From contig CP002084.1 of NCBI GenBank assembly GCA_000143165.1, forward strand, positions 434,001 through 498,000: DNA of 64,000 nucleotides, given 5' to 3'. This DNA is from Dehalogenimonas lykanthroporepellens BL-DC-9 (GTDB lineage: Bacteria > Chloroflexota > Dehalococcoidia > Dehalococcoidales > Dehalococcoidaceae). The translations under genes and the position numbers were made by a program. A model generated the notes under the pieces. That model did not search any database. It saw only the letters and a program-made list of their open reading frames with translations, and was not told where the DNA came from. Numbering within the stretch: the first letter of the stretch is position 1; the number at the start of each line of letters is the position of its first letter. Below are positions 33,426 to 42,858 of the stretch, in pieces.

Positions 33426-34596
33426 CAGAGGCTATTTCGGGGATTACGGGGGGCGTTATGTCCCGGAAACCATCATGCCGGCGCTGACGGCGCTGGCCGA
33501 AGGCTACCTGAGCGTAAAGAATGATGAAGAGTTCCAGCGGGAGTTAAGCGACCTGCTGGGCAATTACGCCGGCCGGCCGACGCCGCTGTATCATGCCGCC
33601 AACCTGTCGAAGCGGTGCGGCGGGGCCCAGATATATCTTAAGCGGGAAGACCTGGCTCATACCGGCTCCCACAAGATCAACAACGCCCTGGGCCAGGGTC
33701 TGCTGGCCCGCCGGATGGGCAAGCGGCGCATTATAGCTGAAACAGGCGCCGGGCAACATGGCGTGGCTACAGCGGCGGTCTGCGCCATGCTGGGACTGCA
33801 GGGCGTGGTTTACATGGGCGCCGATGATGTCAAACGCCAGGCGCTCAATGTTTTTCGGATGCGACTGATGGGCACCGAGGTGATATCGGTGGCCTCCGGT
33901 TCCCGGACGCTCAAGGACGCCATCAACGAAGCCATGCGCGACTGGGTGTCCCATCCCGATGATTCTTATTATCTGATAGGTTCGGTGGTAGGGCCGCACC
34001 CGTACCCGATGATGGTCCGGGACTTTCAGACGGTCATCGGCCGGGAAGCCCGTGCTCAAATGCTGGCGGCTACCGGACGCCTGCCGGACCAGGTGGTGGC
34101 CTGTGTCGGCGGCGGCAGTAACGCCATGGGCATGTTCTATCCGTTCATCGGCGACAGCGATGTCCGCCTGAGCGGCGCTGAAGCCGGCGGCTCCGGAATC
34201 GAATCCGGCTGTCACGCGGCCACTCTCACCGGCGGCCGACCGGGGGTGCTGCACGGCGCCATGTCCTACCTGATGCAGGACGAGCACGGTCAGGTGGCCG
34301 GCACTCACAGCATCTCTGCCGGCCTGGACTATCCCGGGGTGGGCCCGGAGCACAGTTACCTGAAAGACAGCCGGCGCGCCGAATATCACGCCGTGACCGA
34401 TGACGAAGCGCTGGCTGGTTTCCGTCTGCTGTCGGAGACCGAAGGCATCATGCCGGCGATGGAGTCGGCCCATGCCGTTGCCCTGGCTGAGCGCCTGGCT
34501 CCAGCGATGAGCGCTGACCGGTCACTGCTTATCTGCCTTTCGGGACGGGGTGACAAGGATATGGATATTGTCATGAATGCCATGGAGGTGAAATGA
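33412..34596 (+). CDS. trpB: Tryptophan synthase beta chain
   Basis: 394 residues. PLP lysine in [41 protein letters not shown] (phosphate-binding loop) and [12 protein letters not shown] are present, as in the canonical TrpB1 form. ATG overlaps the trpF end; GAGG precedes it. Confidence 0.98.
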   Translation: MQPDNRGYFGDYGGRYVPETIMPALTALAEGYLSVKNDEEFQRELSDLLGNYAGRPTPLYHAANLSKRCGGAQIYLKREDLAHTGSHKINNALGQGLLARRMGKRRIIAETGAGQHGVATAAVCAMLGLQGVVYMGADDVKRQALNVFRMRLMGTEVISVASGSRTLKDAINEAMRDWVSHPDDSYYLIGSVVGPHPYPMMVRDFQTVIGREARAQMLAATGRLPDQVVACVGGGSNAMGMFYPFIGDSDVRLSGAEAGGSGIESGCHAATLTGGRPGVLHGAMSYLMQDEHGQVAGTHSISAGLDYPGVGPEHSYLKDSRRAEYHAVTDDEALAGFRLLSETEGIMPAMESAHAVALAERLAPAMSADRSLLICLSGRGDKDMDIVMNAMEVK

Positions 34597-35381
34597 TGAG
34601 CGCGCTGAGCGAGGTCTTCGGCCGGGCCGGATGCAAGGCTCTGATAGGTTATCTGACCGTTGGTTACCCCGACCTGGCGACGACACTCCGGGCGGTGGAG
34701 GTACTGGAAAAGGCGGGTTGCGATGTGGTGGAGCTGGGGATTCCCTTTTCCGACCCCATCGGTGACGGGCCGGTCATTCAGTCAGCCAGTTTCCGGGCGC
34801 TGGAGAACGGCGTGACACCGCAGGACTGCATCGAAACGGCGCGACAACTCCGGCGGACAGTACGGTTGCCACTGGTCTTCATGGGTTATTACAATCCGGT
34901 GCTGAGTTACGGGCCGGTAGCCTTCTGCCGGAGCGCCGCTGAAGCCGGGGTTAACGGCCTGATTGTACCCGACCTGCCGCCGGAGGAGTCCGGCGTGTTG
35001 TCCGAAGCCGCCCGCGACGCCGGACTGGACCTGGTTCATCTGCTGGCCCCGACTTCTACTGCCGAAAGAGTGGCAACGGTGGCCAGACAGAGCCGGGGAT
35101 TCATCTATCTGGTATCGGTAGCCGGCGTCACCGGCACCCGTTCCGGGGTGCCGGACTACCTGCCGGAGTTCATCGGCCGGGTCCGATCAGCTACTTCCCA
35201 GCCGCTGGCGGTGGGATTCGGCGTGTCTACGCCGGAACAGGCTGAGGCTATGGCGGCTCACGCCAACGGCGTCATCATCGGCAGTCAGCTCATCCGGTTG
35301 ATAGACGAAGACCCGTCGCTGGGTAAACTGGCAGAATTTATCAGGGCGACGCGGCGGGCTCTGGACGGGGTGAAGGACTGA
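34593..35381 (+). CDS. trpA: Tryptophan synthase alpha chain
   Basis: 262 residues. Catalytic Glu in [18 protein letters not shown], then [23 protein letters not shown] and [10 protein letters not shown]. An ATGATG start overlaps the trpB stop. Last gene of the operon; the following 35382-35499 has several inverted TACT/GTAC segments but no T-rich terminator. Confidence 0.97.
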   Translation: MMSALSEVFGRAGCKALIGYLTVGYPDLATTLRAVEVLEKAGCDVVELGIPFSDPIGDGPVIQSASFRALENGVTPQDCIETARQLRRTVRLPLVFMGYYNPVLSYGPVAFCRSAAEAGVNGLIVPDLPPEESGVLSEAARDAGLDLVHLLAPTSTAERVATVARQSRGFIYLVSVAGVTGTRSGVPDYLPEFIGRVRSATSQPLAVGFGVSTPEQAEAMAAHANGVIIGSQLIRLIDEDPSLGKLAEFIRATRRALDGVKD

Positions 35382-35499
35382 AGTACTGACGACTTCCAGG
35401 TGCGAACCAGTACTATGGTACCGGATAAACATACTGGATAGTACTAAAGTACCATACCGAAGCTGTCCGAAAATGGCCGTTTATAGCCAGATAGTATTA

Positions 35500-35528
35500 T
35501 AGACATTCGTCACGCGACCTACTATAGT
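35500..35528 (+). promoter_or_regulatory. Promoter of the PAS histidine kinase gene
   Basis: TAGACA (35500-35505) and TATAGT (35523-35528) with a 17-base spacer, 55 bases upstream of the ATG. Confidence 0.6.
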
Positions 35529-35583
35529 AAGACATTGTGACAAATGGCAAAAAAATCCATCGGTCCGGGATGGGGAGGCGCCG

Positions 35584-36690
35584 ATGAGTGAACAGCGTCC
35601 TGTCGACGAGGCGTTGCGCAACGCTGCCGAAGAATGGCGCATTACCTTCGATTCCATCGCCGACCCCATCTCCATCCACAGCAACGATTTCCGCATCATT
35701 CGCCTGAATAAGGCCTTCGCCCGGACCTATGGCGACGGCAATGTCAGTTCCTGCCTGGGCCGCCGTTGCTACGAAGTGGTTCACGGCAGTAGTGCCCCTC
35801 CCGCTGACTGCCCGCACCGACGGGTGATGGCTACCCGGCAGGCGCTGGAGACCGAGCATTTCGATGTCGAACGGGGGCGTCACATCGAGGTGTCGATGTC
35901 GCCGGTGCTTAACGATACCGGGGATATCATGGGGGTGGTCCAGGTCATCAAGGACATCTCCGAGCGCAAGCAGATGGAGGAAAACCTGATAGTCACCGAC
36001 CGGCTGGTATCGCTGGGCGAGATGGCCTCCGGCCTGGCCCACGAGGTCAATAATCCGCTGACCGGGATTATGGGTTTTACCCAGTTGCTGTTGACCGATC
36101 CCCGGATGCCGGAAGCCCTCAAAGGTGACCTGGAACTGGTCAACGGCGAAGCGCATCGGGCGGCGGAAATTGTGCGCAAACTCCTCAATTTCGCCCGGGG
36201 CGGCGCCAAGTCGGTTGAACCGGTGGACGTCAATGAAGTGCTGTTGAATGTAGTGCGTCTGCGGGAGTACGAGCTGAGGATCAAGAACATCGAAGTGGAA
36301 AAACGGCTGACGCTGGCGTTACCGGCAGTCAAGGCTGATCAGATGGAACTGCAACAGGTTTTCATCAATCTGATCATCAACGCCGAATACTTCATGTATC
36401 GTGACCACCATGGTGGCAACCTGCGACTGGAAACACGGGATAACAACGGCTGGGTGACGGTTGTGGTTGCCGATGACGGGCCGGGGATACCCGAAGATAA
36501 ACTGACCCATATATTCACACCGTTTATTACGACGAAGGAAGTCGGCCAGGGAACCGGCCTGGGGCTGTCAATCTGCCGCGGCATCATCAACCGCTTCGGC
36601 GGCCGGATACGGGCCGAAAACAATGAAAACGGCGGTGCTCGTTTTGTGGTGGACCTGCCGGCGGTTGCCCCCGATGTCCCGGTGGTTTGA
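35584..36690 (+). CDS. Soluble PAS-domain sensor histidine kinase (orphan)
   Basis: 368 residues without transmembrane segments. An N-terminal PAS domain (about 10-130) has a cysteine-containing loop (CLGRRCYEVVHGSSAPPADCPHR) of the type seen in redox or haem-linked sensors of organohalide respirers. Kinase core: H-box GLAHEVNNPLTGIMG, N-box LINAEY, G1 DDGPGIP and G2 GTGLGLSICRGI. No response regulator is adjacent. GGGGAGG supports the start. The signal is unknown. Confidence 0.92.
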   Translation: MSEQRPVDEALRNAAEEWRITFDSIADPISIHSNDFRIIRLNKAFARTYGDGNVSSCLGRRCYEVVHGSSAPPADCPHRRVMATRQALETEHFDVERGRHIEVSMSPVLNDTGDIMGVVQVIKDISERKQMEENLIVTDRLVSLGEMASGLAHEVNNPLTGIMGFTQLLLTDPRMPEALKGDLELVNGEAHRAAEIVRKLLNFARGGAKSVEPVDVNEVLLNVVRLREYELRIKNIEVEKRLTLALPAVKADQMELQQVFINLIINAEYFMYRDHHGGNLRLETRDNNGWVTVVVADDGPGIPEDKLTHIFTPFITTKEVGQGTGLGLSICRGIINRFGGRIRAENNENGGARFVVDLPAVAPDVPVV

Positions 36691-36699
36691 CCTAAGTAG

Positions 36700-36942
36700 C
36701 TATTCGATGGGAACGGTCTGGCCGCAGTGGGGGCACTTGATGGTGGTACGGAAGTACGCCTGATACTCGGCGACAATGCCGTTCTGCGGGAATACGGCGT
36801 AGCGGACGCCGATATTGTTCTTAGCCAGTTCGATGGCCTTGTCCCTGGCCTGGTCGAAATCTCCCAGAAAATTGAGCCGGGACACGGTTTTATTGGGAGA
36901 ATATTTGGTTTCCACGATCTCGTACTGACGCTCGTCGACCAT
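36700..36942 (-). CDS. Small hypothetical protein with CxxC knuckle
   Basis: 80 residues ending in TTIKCPHCGQTVPIE, a single zinc-knuckle pair at the C-terminus, possibly completed by dimerisation. The rest is a compact alpha/beta stretch (DFDQARDKAIELAKNNIG). No known family. Stands alone between two convergent or unrelated units; GGTCCCGGAAA precedes the ATG weakly. Confidence 0.65.
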   Translation of the reverse strand: MVDERQYEIVETKYSPNKTVSRLNFLGDFDQARDKAIELAKNNIGVRYAVFPQNGIVAEYQAYFRTTIKCPHCGQTVPIE

Positions 36943-37043
36943 TTTCCGGGACCTCCAGTTCGCTGACTATTACGCCTACCGATTATAGAGCACGGGAGGC
37001 GAAAAATAAATACCCCGGCCAAAATAATTCTACCGGGGTTTAG

Positions 37044-37448
37044 TCAGCTTGAGGCGCCGGATTCCAGGTACTCCCGGAGGCGGTCCCAGTAGTAGTCATG
37101 CCAGCCCTGGGCGATGGCTTCGGCGAATTCGGCCGGTACTCCCTCTTGGTTCAGCATCAGGGTGGTAGTCCCGCGTTTTTCCTGGAGTTCGATGGTAACC
37201 CGGGAATTGACTCCATCCGGCCAGTCCGAAGCCCGCCAGTCCTGAACGACCAGTGACGGCGACTTGATATCGATGAAACTGCCGGTGATATAGCCGCCGT
37301 AGGCTGAAAAACCGCCGCCGGGTTCGGCGTGGATGTCAGCCCGGTCGCCGGTGAAGGCGGCATGGCGGGCGGAGTCGGTCAGCGCTTCGAAAACACGGCG
37401 AACCGGGAACTCAAATACCGCCAGCTGGACGATGGTTTTAACGCTCAA
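37044..37448 (-). CDS. SRPBCC/AHSA1-like domain protein
   Basis: 134 residues from a proposed TTG (SVKTIVQLAVFEFPVRRVFE), overlapping the preceding small gene by 11 bases. The long N-terminal extension otherwise possible is the small Cys-rich gene read in another phase. Motifs typical of the Activator-of-Hsp90 ATPase-1-like START fold: PVRRVFEALTD, GGGFSAYGGYITGSF and the terminal GWHDYYWDRLREYL. Ligand unknown. Confidence 0.8.
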   Translation of the reverse strand: MSVKTIVQLAVFEFPVRRVFEALTDSARHAAFTGDRADIHAEPGGGFSAYGGYITGSFIDIKSPSLVVQDWRASDWPDGVNSRVTIELQEKRGTTTLMLNQEGVPAEFAEAIAQGWHDYYWDRLREYLESGASS

Positions 37449-37605
37449 CCGACCGCTCGCAGTGGGGCAGGGTGTTGCGGTGTTTAGCCCGGCAGGCGTC
37501 ACAGTCACCGTGGCGGGAGCAGGAATGCTGGGGGCAGGAACAGTCCGCCCCGCCGTTGTGGCGGAGCGGACCGGTACAGGTGTCATGGCAGTATTCGGCT
37601 GACAT
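37438..37605 (-). CDS. Small cysteine-rich protein (metal-binding)
   Basis: 55 residues with nine cysteines, including CSCPQHSCSRHGDCDACR and PHCER, a pattern common in short bacterial proteins with one or two zinc or Fe-S sites. Its ATG shares bases with the cyclophilin stop (TGATG), and it overlaps the following AHSA1 gene, which supports it as a real operon member. Easily missed because the overlapping frame is longer. Confidence 0.7.
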   Translation of the reverse strand: MSAEYCHDTCTGPLRHNGGADCSCPQHSCSRHGDCDACRAKHRNTLPHCERSVER

Positions 37606-38156
37606 CAAGCCTCGGTGATTTCGATACTTTCGATGACGGGTGGTTCCACCGGGCAGGACATCTCACCGTGGGGGGAACGGGTTACCCGGGTGTCGGCGAT
37701 GGCCTGAACGATATCCATGCCTTCAACGACTTTGCCGAACTGGGTGTAGTTGGGAGCGCCGTTGAGACCGCGGGAATCGGCGCCGGTGCAAACGAAGAAC
37801 TGGGAGCCGTTGGTATCAGGGCCGGCGTTGGCCATGGCGACGATGCCGGGGTCATAGGAATGCCTGGCCGGCAGTTCGTCGGCGAAACGGTAGCCGGGGC
37901 CGCCGGCGCCGGTGCCGGTGGGGTCGCCGGTCTGAATCATGAAAGTCTTGATGACGCGGTGGAAGATGACGCCGTCGTAGAAGCCCTCCCCGGCCAGGAA
38001 AACGAAGTTGTTGACCGTTTTGGGGCTTTCCGAGGCCAGGAGCTCGACGGTGAAAGAACCCAGCGAAGTGGTGATTCTGGCCCGATAGTTTTTTGCCGGG
38101 TCAATTTTCATCTCCGGCGGGGTTGTCCAGCGTTTGGATGGTTGATTCTGGTTCAT
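37605..38156 (-). CDS. Cyclophilin-type peptidyl-prolyl cis-trans isomerase (cytoplasmic)
   Basis: 183 residues, opening MNQNQPSKRWTTPPEMKI; an AAGGAT sequence lies eight bases before the ATG. Cyclophilin core: FHRVIKTFMIQTGDPTGTG, GSQFFVCTGA and the family-typical FGKVVEGMDIV. No signal peptide. It is followed by a coupled small Cys-rich gene and sits next to a lipoprotein paralogue. Confidence 0.95.
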   Translation of the reverse strand: MNQNQPSKRWTTPPEMKIDPAKNYRARITTSLGSFTVELLASESPKTVNNFVFLAGEGFYDGVIFHRVIKTFMIQTGDPTGTGAGGPGYRFADELPARHSYDPGIVAMANAGPDTNGSQFFVCTGADSRGLNGAPNYTQFGKVVEGMDIVQAIADTRVTRSPHGEMSCPVEPPVIESIEITEA

Positions 38157-38178
38157 GATTATCCTTTCTGAAGGCTTA

Positions 38179-38745
38179 TTACGCGGTAATGGTGATGCCG
38201 ATGATGTAAGGTGGATCAATGGGTTTGGACAGTTCACCCGTGGCTGTGTGGGTGACGGGTACGGCGGCGATGGCCTGGACGACGTCCATGCCTTCGACTA
38301 CCTTGCCGAACTGAGTGTAAGACGGGTTCTGGTTCAGAGACAAGGCCTGGGCGCCGGTACAGATGAAGAACTGACTGCCACCGGTGTTCGGTGCGCCGCG
38401 GTTGGCCATGGCCACGATGCCGGGGTCATAGGAGCGTTTGACCGGCAGTTCGTCGTCGATGGTATAACCCGGGCCGCCGGTGCCGTTGCCATTGGGGTCG
38501 CCGGTCTGTACCATGAAACTCTGGATGATGCGGTGGAAAATGATATCGTCATAGAAGCCGGATTCAGCCAGGTCGACGAAGTTCCTGACGGTATTGGGGG
38601 CGTCCTGGTTGAAGAGCTCGATTTTGAACGAGCCAAGACTGGTTTCGACGATGGCGTAGCGCGGTTCCGGTTCTGAGGAACAGGCGGACAACACCGGCAG
38701 GACAATCAGAGCCAGGATGACCGGCAGGGTTTTCAGATATTTCAT
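38179..38745 (-). CDS. Cyclophilin-type peptidyl-prolyl isomerase, lipoprotein
   Basis: 188 residues. Leader MKYLKTLPVILALIVLPV with lipobox LSAC (Cys 22) predicts anchoring on the outer face of the membrane. The isomerase core (FHRIIQSFMVQTGDPNGNG, GSQFFICTGA, FGKVVEGMDVV) matches the cytoplasmic paralogue downstream. Likely assists folding of exported proteins. Confidence 0.95.
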   Translation of the reverse strand: MKYLKTLPVILALIVLPVLSACSSEPEPRYAIVETSLGSFKIELFNQDAPNTVRNFVDLAESGFYDDIIFHRIIQSFMVQTGDPNGNGTGGPGYTIDDELPVKRSYDPGIVAMANRGAPNTGGSQFFICTGAQALSLNQNPSYTQFGKVVEGMDVVQAIAAVPVTHTATGELSKPIDPPYIIGITITA

Positions 38746-38870
38746 GCGACCTCTTTGCGGTAAGAATATCAGCCTAAATGATACGGGAAATCGAGGTCGG
38801 TTGCCAAATCAGGGGTACCCAAACTGACATCTACGTTATATAATCCGTATATATGCCGGTGGAGGAAACG

Positions 38871-39095
38871 ATGCAAATAGAAAAACCTATCTCCAGCGTC
38901 TCCATCAACTATAAGGACGGCACCCGAGAGTACTTCGATGTCTATGCGGTGGTCGGCCTGTCCGGCGAAACCTGGTACAGCGCGCTGATGTCGCCAGCCG
39001 AAGAGGACGACAAGGTGACGCTGAACAATCTGATGGTGGACCTGTCGGATGCCATACTGGACGGCCTCGATCGCCAACGAGGCCAAAAGAAATAA
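38871..39095 (+). CDS. Small hypothetical protein
   Basis: 74 residues; the ATG at 38871 is placed seven bases after GGTGGAGG. The product (VSINYKDGTREYFDVYAVVG... SDAILDGLDRQRG) is soluble with alpha/beta character. No family recognised. Short, but an ideal ribosome binding site and its isolation between divergent genes support it. Confidence 0.6.
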   Translation: MQIEKPISSVSINYKDGTREYFDVYAVVGLSGETWYSALMSPAEEDDKVTLNNLMVDLSDAILDGLDRQRGQKK

Positions 39096-39108
39096 GGTCA
39101 ACCAGGGT

Positions 39109-39279
39109 CTAATCGGTGTCGGTTCCCCGGCGGTTTTCCCTGACTCGCAGGTACAGCGCGACGGCAATGGCCAGCCCCAGAATTACCCAGGCGGCGCCCA
39201 TGGCCGTCTGGCCGGCGCGCATCATGGTGATGCCCAGCCCGTCCAGCAGACCGGCGGTTATTCCGATAATCATTGGCAT
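39109..39279 (-). CDS. Small membrane protein
   Basis: 56 residues starting MPMIIGITAGLLDGLGITMM, with a hydrophobic helix (MGAAWVILGLAIAVALYLRV) and a basic/acidic tail. GAGGACA precedes the ATG. No family known. The following 39280-39416 shows nothing else. Confidence 0.5.
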   Translation of the reverse strand: MPMIIGITAGLLDGLGITMMRAGQTAMGAAWVILGLAIAVALYLRVRENRRGTDTD

Positions 39280-39416
39280 ATTGTCCTCTTCCGCCGCGGA
39301 AGGGAGTGAGCGGGTGCAGCTTGCTTTATGGTTATTTTAAAGGTCGGGTTCAGAAAGGGGAATAAGGGAAACTACCCGATTCGGGAATGTCGCCTACATG
39401 ATTTCGGTCGGGACTA

Positions 39417-39662
39417 TTACCCGGAGAGCTTTGTTTCCAGTTCGGGGTTGGAGGGTTCTACCAGGATGGCGCCGTCGGGGAATACGATGGTGGGCACACT
39501 GCGGTAACCCTTGTTCAGCCGCTCTACCTCGGCGGCGGCTTCGGCGCTTTGTCCGATGTCCACCCAACGGTAAGCCACGCCTTTAGATTCAAAAACACGT
39601 TTTGCCCGATGGCAGTCAGGACACCAGGCGGTGCCGTACATGATGATTTCCTGTTCTGTCAT
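39417..39662 (-). CDS. Glutaredoxin-like (mycoredoxin-type) protein
   Basis: 81 residues. Thioredoxin fold with redox motif WCPDC (near 12-16) and cis-proline segment YRSVPTIVFPDG. The start opening MTEQEIIMYGTAW is preferred because AGAGG lies about 10 bases upstream. Thiol reductase with unknown electron donor. Confidence 0.88.
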   Translation of the reverse strand: MTEQEIIMYGTAWCPDCHRAKRVFESKGVAYRWVDIGQSAEAAAEVERLNKGYRSVPTIVFPDGAILVEPSNPELETKLSG

Positions 39663-39725
39663 GAATTCAATACCTCTTGAATCCATTATAAAACGAATCC
39701 GGCCGAATCGGTTAATCTGGGTCGT

Positions 39726-39980
39726 TCAGTAGCGGAAATGGACGAAGATGCGGCCGAAGTTCTTATCGTCTTTTTCCAGCCGGTGGTAGAGCTTCTTGAT
39801 TTCCGGCTGAGCCAGGAAGCGCAATACTTTTTTCTTGAGCTGACCGGAGCCCTTGCCGGGGATGATTTCCACCGGGGTTATGCGTTTGGCGACGGCTTCG
39901 TTGATGACACGATTGAGTTCGGCGTCGATGGCGGCGCCTTTGTTGTAGATGTCATGGAGGTCCAGAGTGATTTTAGCCAT
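39726..39980 (-). CDS. Smr-domain protein
   Basis: 84 residues: LDLHDIYNKGAAIDAELNRVI followed by EIIPGKGSGQLKKKV, the LDLH and GxGxG motifs of the Smr (MutS2 C-terminal) nuclease-like domain as a free-standing protein. Possible endonuclease or RNA-processing role; not linked to mutS here. Confidence 0.85.
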   Translation of the reverse strand: MAKITLDLHDIYNKGAAIDAELNRVINEAVAKRITPVEIIPGKGSGQLKKKVLRFLAQPEIKKLYHRLEKDDKNFGRIFVHFRY

Positions 39981-40004
39981 GGGTCAATAATTCCGTGGTG
40001 AAAA

Positions 40005-40081
40005 TGGTGGGCGGTAGAGGATTTGAACCACTGACCCCTGCGATGTCAACGCAGTGCTCTAACCAACTGAGCTAACCGCCC
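40005..40081 (-). tRNA. tRNA-Val(GAC) with encoded CCA
   Basis: Cloverleaf on the minus strand: acceptor GGGCGGT/ACCGCCC with A discriminator and genomic CCA, D-arm GCTCAGTTGGTTAGAGC, anticodon stem CTGCG/CGCAG with loop TTGACAT (anticodon GAC), and T-arm GGTTCAAATCC. Length 77. Confidence 0.96.
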
Positions 40082-40154
40082 TTGAAGAGGCGCTAAGATT
40101 TTAGCGGAAGCGGCGCTTTAAGGCAAGCGCCGGTTTCACTAAATAAGTTTCGAA

Positions 40155-40763
40155 TCAGACCCGGTAGTCCCGGCCGGGGGTGATGACCCGGGCGACCGTA
40201 GCGGCGGCGGCTGTCTTGATGAGGTCGCCGGCGAGGAAGGGAGCGACGCCCATGGCCATGGCCGAAGCCAGAGTGGCCGTCTGGCCGACGATGCCCAACC
40301 AGAGATAGAGCCAGATGACGCCGGGAACGTAAATCAGGGCGACCGTAGCGGCAGTCATCAGACCGAACATCCGGGGCAAAGAACGGAAAGCGACATAGCG
40401 GTCGGTGACATGACCGATGAGCAGAGCGGCCAGGACGAAACCGACCAGGTAACCGAAGGTGGAGCCGAAACCGGCGGCGCCGCCGGCAAACCAGGGAACG
40501 CCGGCGATACCCAGCCCGGCGTAAAGAGCCATGGCGCCGCCGCCCCACCAGCGCCCCAAAGTTACGCCGGCCAGAAGGACAGCGAAGGTCTGCAGGGTGA
40601 CCGGTACCGGCGTGAAGGGCAGGAGTGAGAACTTGACCTGGCCCAGCAGGCCGGTCAGCGCGGCAAAAGCGATGACCAGGCCGATCCTGGCCGGCACCGA
40701 CAGCGCCTGACGGCGGCGGAATACGTCATATTTGACTTGTTCGAAATGAGATAGCAGTTCCAT
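40155..40763 (-). CDS. bioY: Biotin transporter BioY
   Basis: 202-residue membrane protein with about six hydrophobic helices and the BioY signature (VPVTLQTFAVLLAGVTLG, PWFAGGAAGFGSTFGYLVGF). It is the S component of an ECF biotin importer; no bioMN energising genes are adjacent, so it uses a shared ECF module or works alone. Suggests biotin uptake. Confidence 0.95.
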   Translation of the reverse strand: MELLSHFEQVKYDVFRRRQALSVPARIGLVIAFAALTGLLGQVKFSLLPFTPVPVTLQTFAVLLAGVTLGRWWGGGAMALYAGLGIAGVPWFAGGAAGFGSTFGYLVGFVLAALLIGHVTDRYVAFRSLPRMFGLMTAATVALIYVPGVIWLYLWLGIVGQTATLASAMAMGVAPFLAGDLIKTAAAATVARVITPGRDYRV

Positions 40764-40778
40764 GCGAGACTCCGGTTG

Positions 40779-41018
40779 TTATTTTCTGGCGATAGTGGGT
40801 TTTTCACTGGCCAGAAGGTTGTAGGTGCTGACCCGGCCGCAACCGGAACAGGTGACGGAGATGGTGATGGGCTGGCTCATAACCCGTTCGGCGACGTTGG
40901 TGACGATAGAGTCGATATTGTCCAGGCGTTCATCCAGAACCGCCAGGTGCTGGGCGACATCTTCCAGTGACGGGGCGGCATCGCGCCGCGGGACCTGTTG
41001 CTTGGATTTGTCAGCCAA
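40779..41018 (-). CDS. Small hypothetical protein with CxxC
   Basis: 79 residues: acidic coiled-coil helix (LEDVAQHLAVLDERLDNIDS) followed by ITISVTCSGCGRVSTYNL with one CxxC. No family recognised. It lies 15 bases before bioY on the same strand and may be cotranscribed. Confidence 0.6.
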   Translation of the reverse strand: MADKSKQQVPRRDAAPSLEDVAQHLAVLDERLDNIDSIVTNVAERVMSQPITISVTCSGCGRVSTYNLLASEKPTIARK

Positions 41019-41100
41019 ATTTAACTCCGGGATATGAACGTTGCTTCATTATAGGAACTGAACCGGCGGGTGTCAAAACCGCCGGTTGCCCAGCCGCGGT

Positions 41101-41565
41101 TTAACCCATGGATTTGAGCAGATTGGCCATCTCAATTGCCTGAACGGCGGCGTCGAAACCCTTGTTGCCCATCTTGGAGCCGGCGCGCTCGATGGCCTGC
41201 TCCAGGGTGTCGGCGGTAATGACGCCGAAGATGACCGGGACGCCGGTGTCCAGATTGACGGCGGCCACGCCCTTGGCGACCTCGGAGGCGACATAATCAA
41301 AATGGGGGGTGGAACCCTTGATGACGGCGCCCAGGCAGATGACGCCGTGGTAGCGGCCGGTGGCGGCCAGTTTCTTGGCCGTCAGCGGGATTTCGAAAGC
41401 GCCGGGCACCCAGGCGTAATCGATGTCATCTTCGGCCACGCCGTGGCGGGTAAAAGCGTCCTGAGCGCCGGTGAGCAGTTTGCCGGTCATGAACTCGTTG
41501 AAACGCGAGATGACCACCGCGAATTTCAGACCCTGACCGAGCAGGGAGCCTTCGAACTTAACCAT
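41101..41565 (-). CDS. ribH: 6,7-dimethyl-8-ribityllumazine synthase
   Basis: 154 residues; condenses the pyrimidinedione with dihydroxybutanone phosphate. Motifs: [42 protein letters not shown] and [20 protein letters not shown]. Overlaps the end of ribBA by 8 bases; last gene of the rib operon. Confidence 0.97.
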   Translation of the reverse strand: MVKFEGSLLGQGLKFAVVISRFNEFMTGKLLTGAQDAFTRHGVAEDDIDYAWVPGAFEIPLTAKKLAATGRYHGVICLGAVIKGSTPHFDYVASEVAKGVAAVNLDTGVPVIFGVITADTLEQAIERAGSKMGNKGFDAAVQAIEMANLLKSMG

Positions 41566-42790
41566 TATCCTCTCCTTGGGCCGTAACGGCCGGCTTGAAG
41601 GTGTGCCCCATCTTCACCCGCTTGGTTTCCAGATACCTGGCGTTGTGCGGGTTGGGGGCGATTTCTATCGGTATAGTTTCTACCACTTTCAGGCCGTAAC
41701 CTTCAAGTCCGATGACCTTCTTGGGGTTGTTGGTCAACAGTCTGATTTCGGTCAGGCCGAGGTCGGCCAGAATCTGGGCGCCGATGCCGTAATCCCGGAG
41801 GTCGGCGCCGAAACCGAGGCTTTCATTGGCTTCGACGGTATCCATGCCCTGATCCTGAAGGGCATAGGCAGACAGCTTGTTGTGGAAGCCGATGCCCCGG
41901 CCTTCCTGGCGCATGTAAAGCAGGACGCCGCGGCCGGCGGAGGTAATTTGCCGAAGGGCCAGGTCAAGCTGTTCGCCGCAGTCGCACCTCAAGGAGCCCA
42001 GGACATCGCCGGTCAGGCATTCTGAATGAACCCGGACCATCACCGGTTCGTTTCCGGCGGCGATGTCGCCGTAGATGAGAGCCATGTGCTCCCCGGGGTC
42101 GATATCGCTCTTGAAGCCGATGGCCGAGAACTCGCCGTAACGGGTGGGCAGGCGGGCTTCGGCGACGCGACGAACCAGTTTTTCCTTGCGGCGGCGGTAG
42201 GCAATGAGGTCGGCGACACTGCCGATTTTAAGCCCCCACTCAGCGGCAAGTTGCCGCAGAACGGGCAGACGGGCCATGGTGCCGTCCTCATCCATTATTT
42301 CACAGATGACACCGGCCGGGTAAAGTCCGGCCAGGCGGGCCAGATCCACCGCGGCTTCGGTGTGGCCGGCCCGTACCAGCACGCCGCCCTCGCGGGCGCG
42401 CAGGGGGAAGGTGTGGCCCGGGCGGAGCAGGTCATCCGGACGGGTGGCCGGGTCTACCAGTGCCTTGATGGTGGCTGACCGGTCAGCGGCCGAGATGCCG
42501 GTGCTTACATGGTGGCGTGCCTCCACCGATACGGTGAATGCGGTATAGTGCTTGGCGGTATTGTCCTGAACCATCATGGGGATGGACAGCTCGTCCAGAC
42601 GCTGGCCAGGCAGGGACACGCAGATCAGACCACGGCCGTTGCGGGCCATGAAGTTGACTATCTCCGGGGTGATCTTTTCGGCGGCGACGACCAGGTCGCC
42701 TTCATTTTCGCGGCGTTCATCATCGACGATGACGACCATTTTGCCGGCGGCTATGTCGGCGATGATATCTTCAATGGGGTCCAGAGTCAT
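41558..42790 (-). CDS. ribBA: Bifunctional DHBP synthase / GTP cyclohydrolase II
   Basis: 410 residues. The N-terminal RibB half (about 1-200) has [12 protein letters not shown] and [14 protein letters not shown]; the C-terminal RibA half has the zinc motif [18 protein letters not shown] and RQEGRGIG. It makes both precursors of riboflavin. Typical fused form of many bacteria. Confidence 0.97.
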   Translation of the reverse strand: MTLDPIEDIIADIAAGKMVVIVDDERRENEGDLVVAAEKITPEIVNFMARNGRGLICVSLPGQRLDELSIPMMVQDNTAKHYTAFTVSVEARHHVSTGISAADRSATIKALVDPATRPDDLLRPGHTFPLRAREGGVLVRAGHTEAAVDLARLAGLYPAGVICEIMDEDGTMARLPVLRQLAAEWGLKIGSVADLIAYRRRKEKLVRRVAEARLPTRYGEFSAIGFKSDIDPGEHMALIYGDIAAGNEPVMVRVHSECLTGDVLGSLRCDCGEQLDLALRQITSAGRGVLLYMRQEGRGIGFHNKLSAYALQDQGMDTVEANESLGFGADLRDYGIGAQILADLGLTEIRLLTNNPKKVIGLEGYGLKVVETIPIEIAPNPHNARYLETKRVKMGHTFKPAVTAQGEDNG

Positions 42791-42858
42791 AAATGGAATA
42801 TCTCCTCTGCGGGGCGTTTATGGTTCTACCCAATAATGATACAACAGAACCGGAAAAT

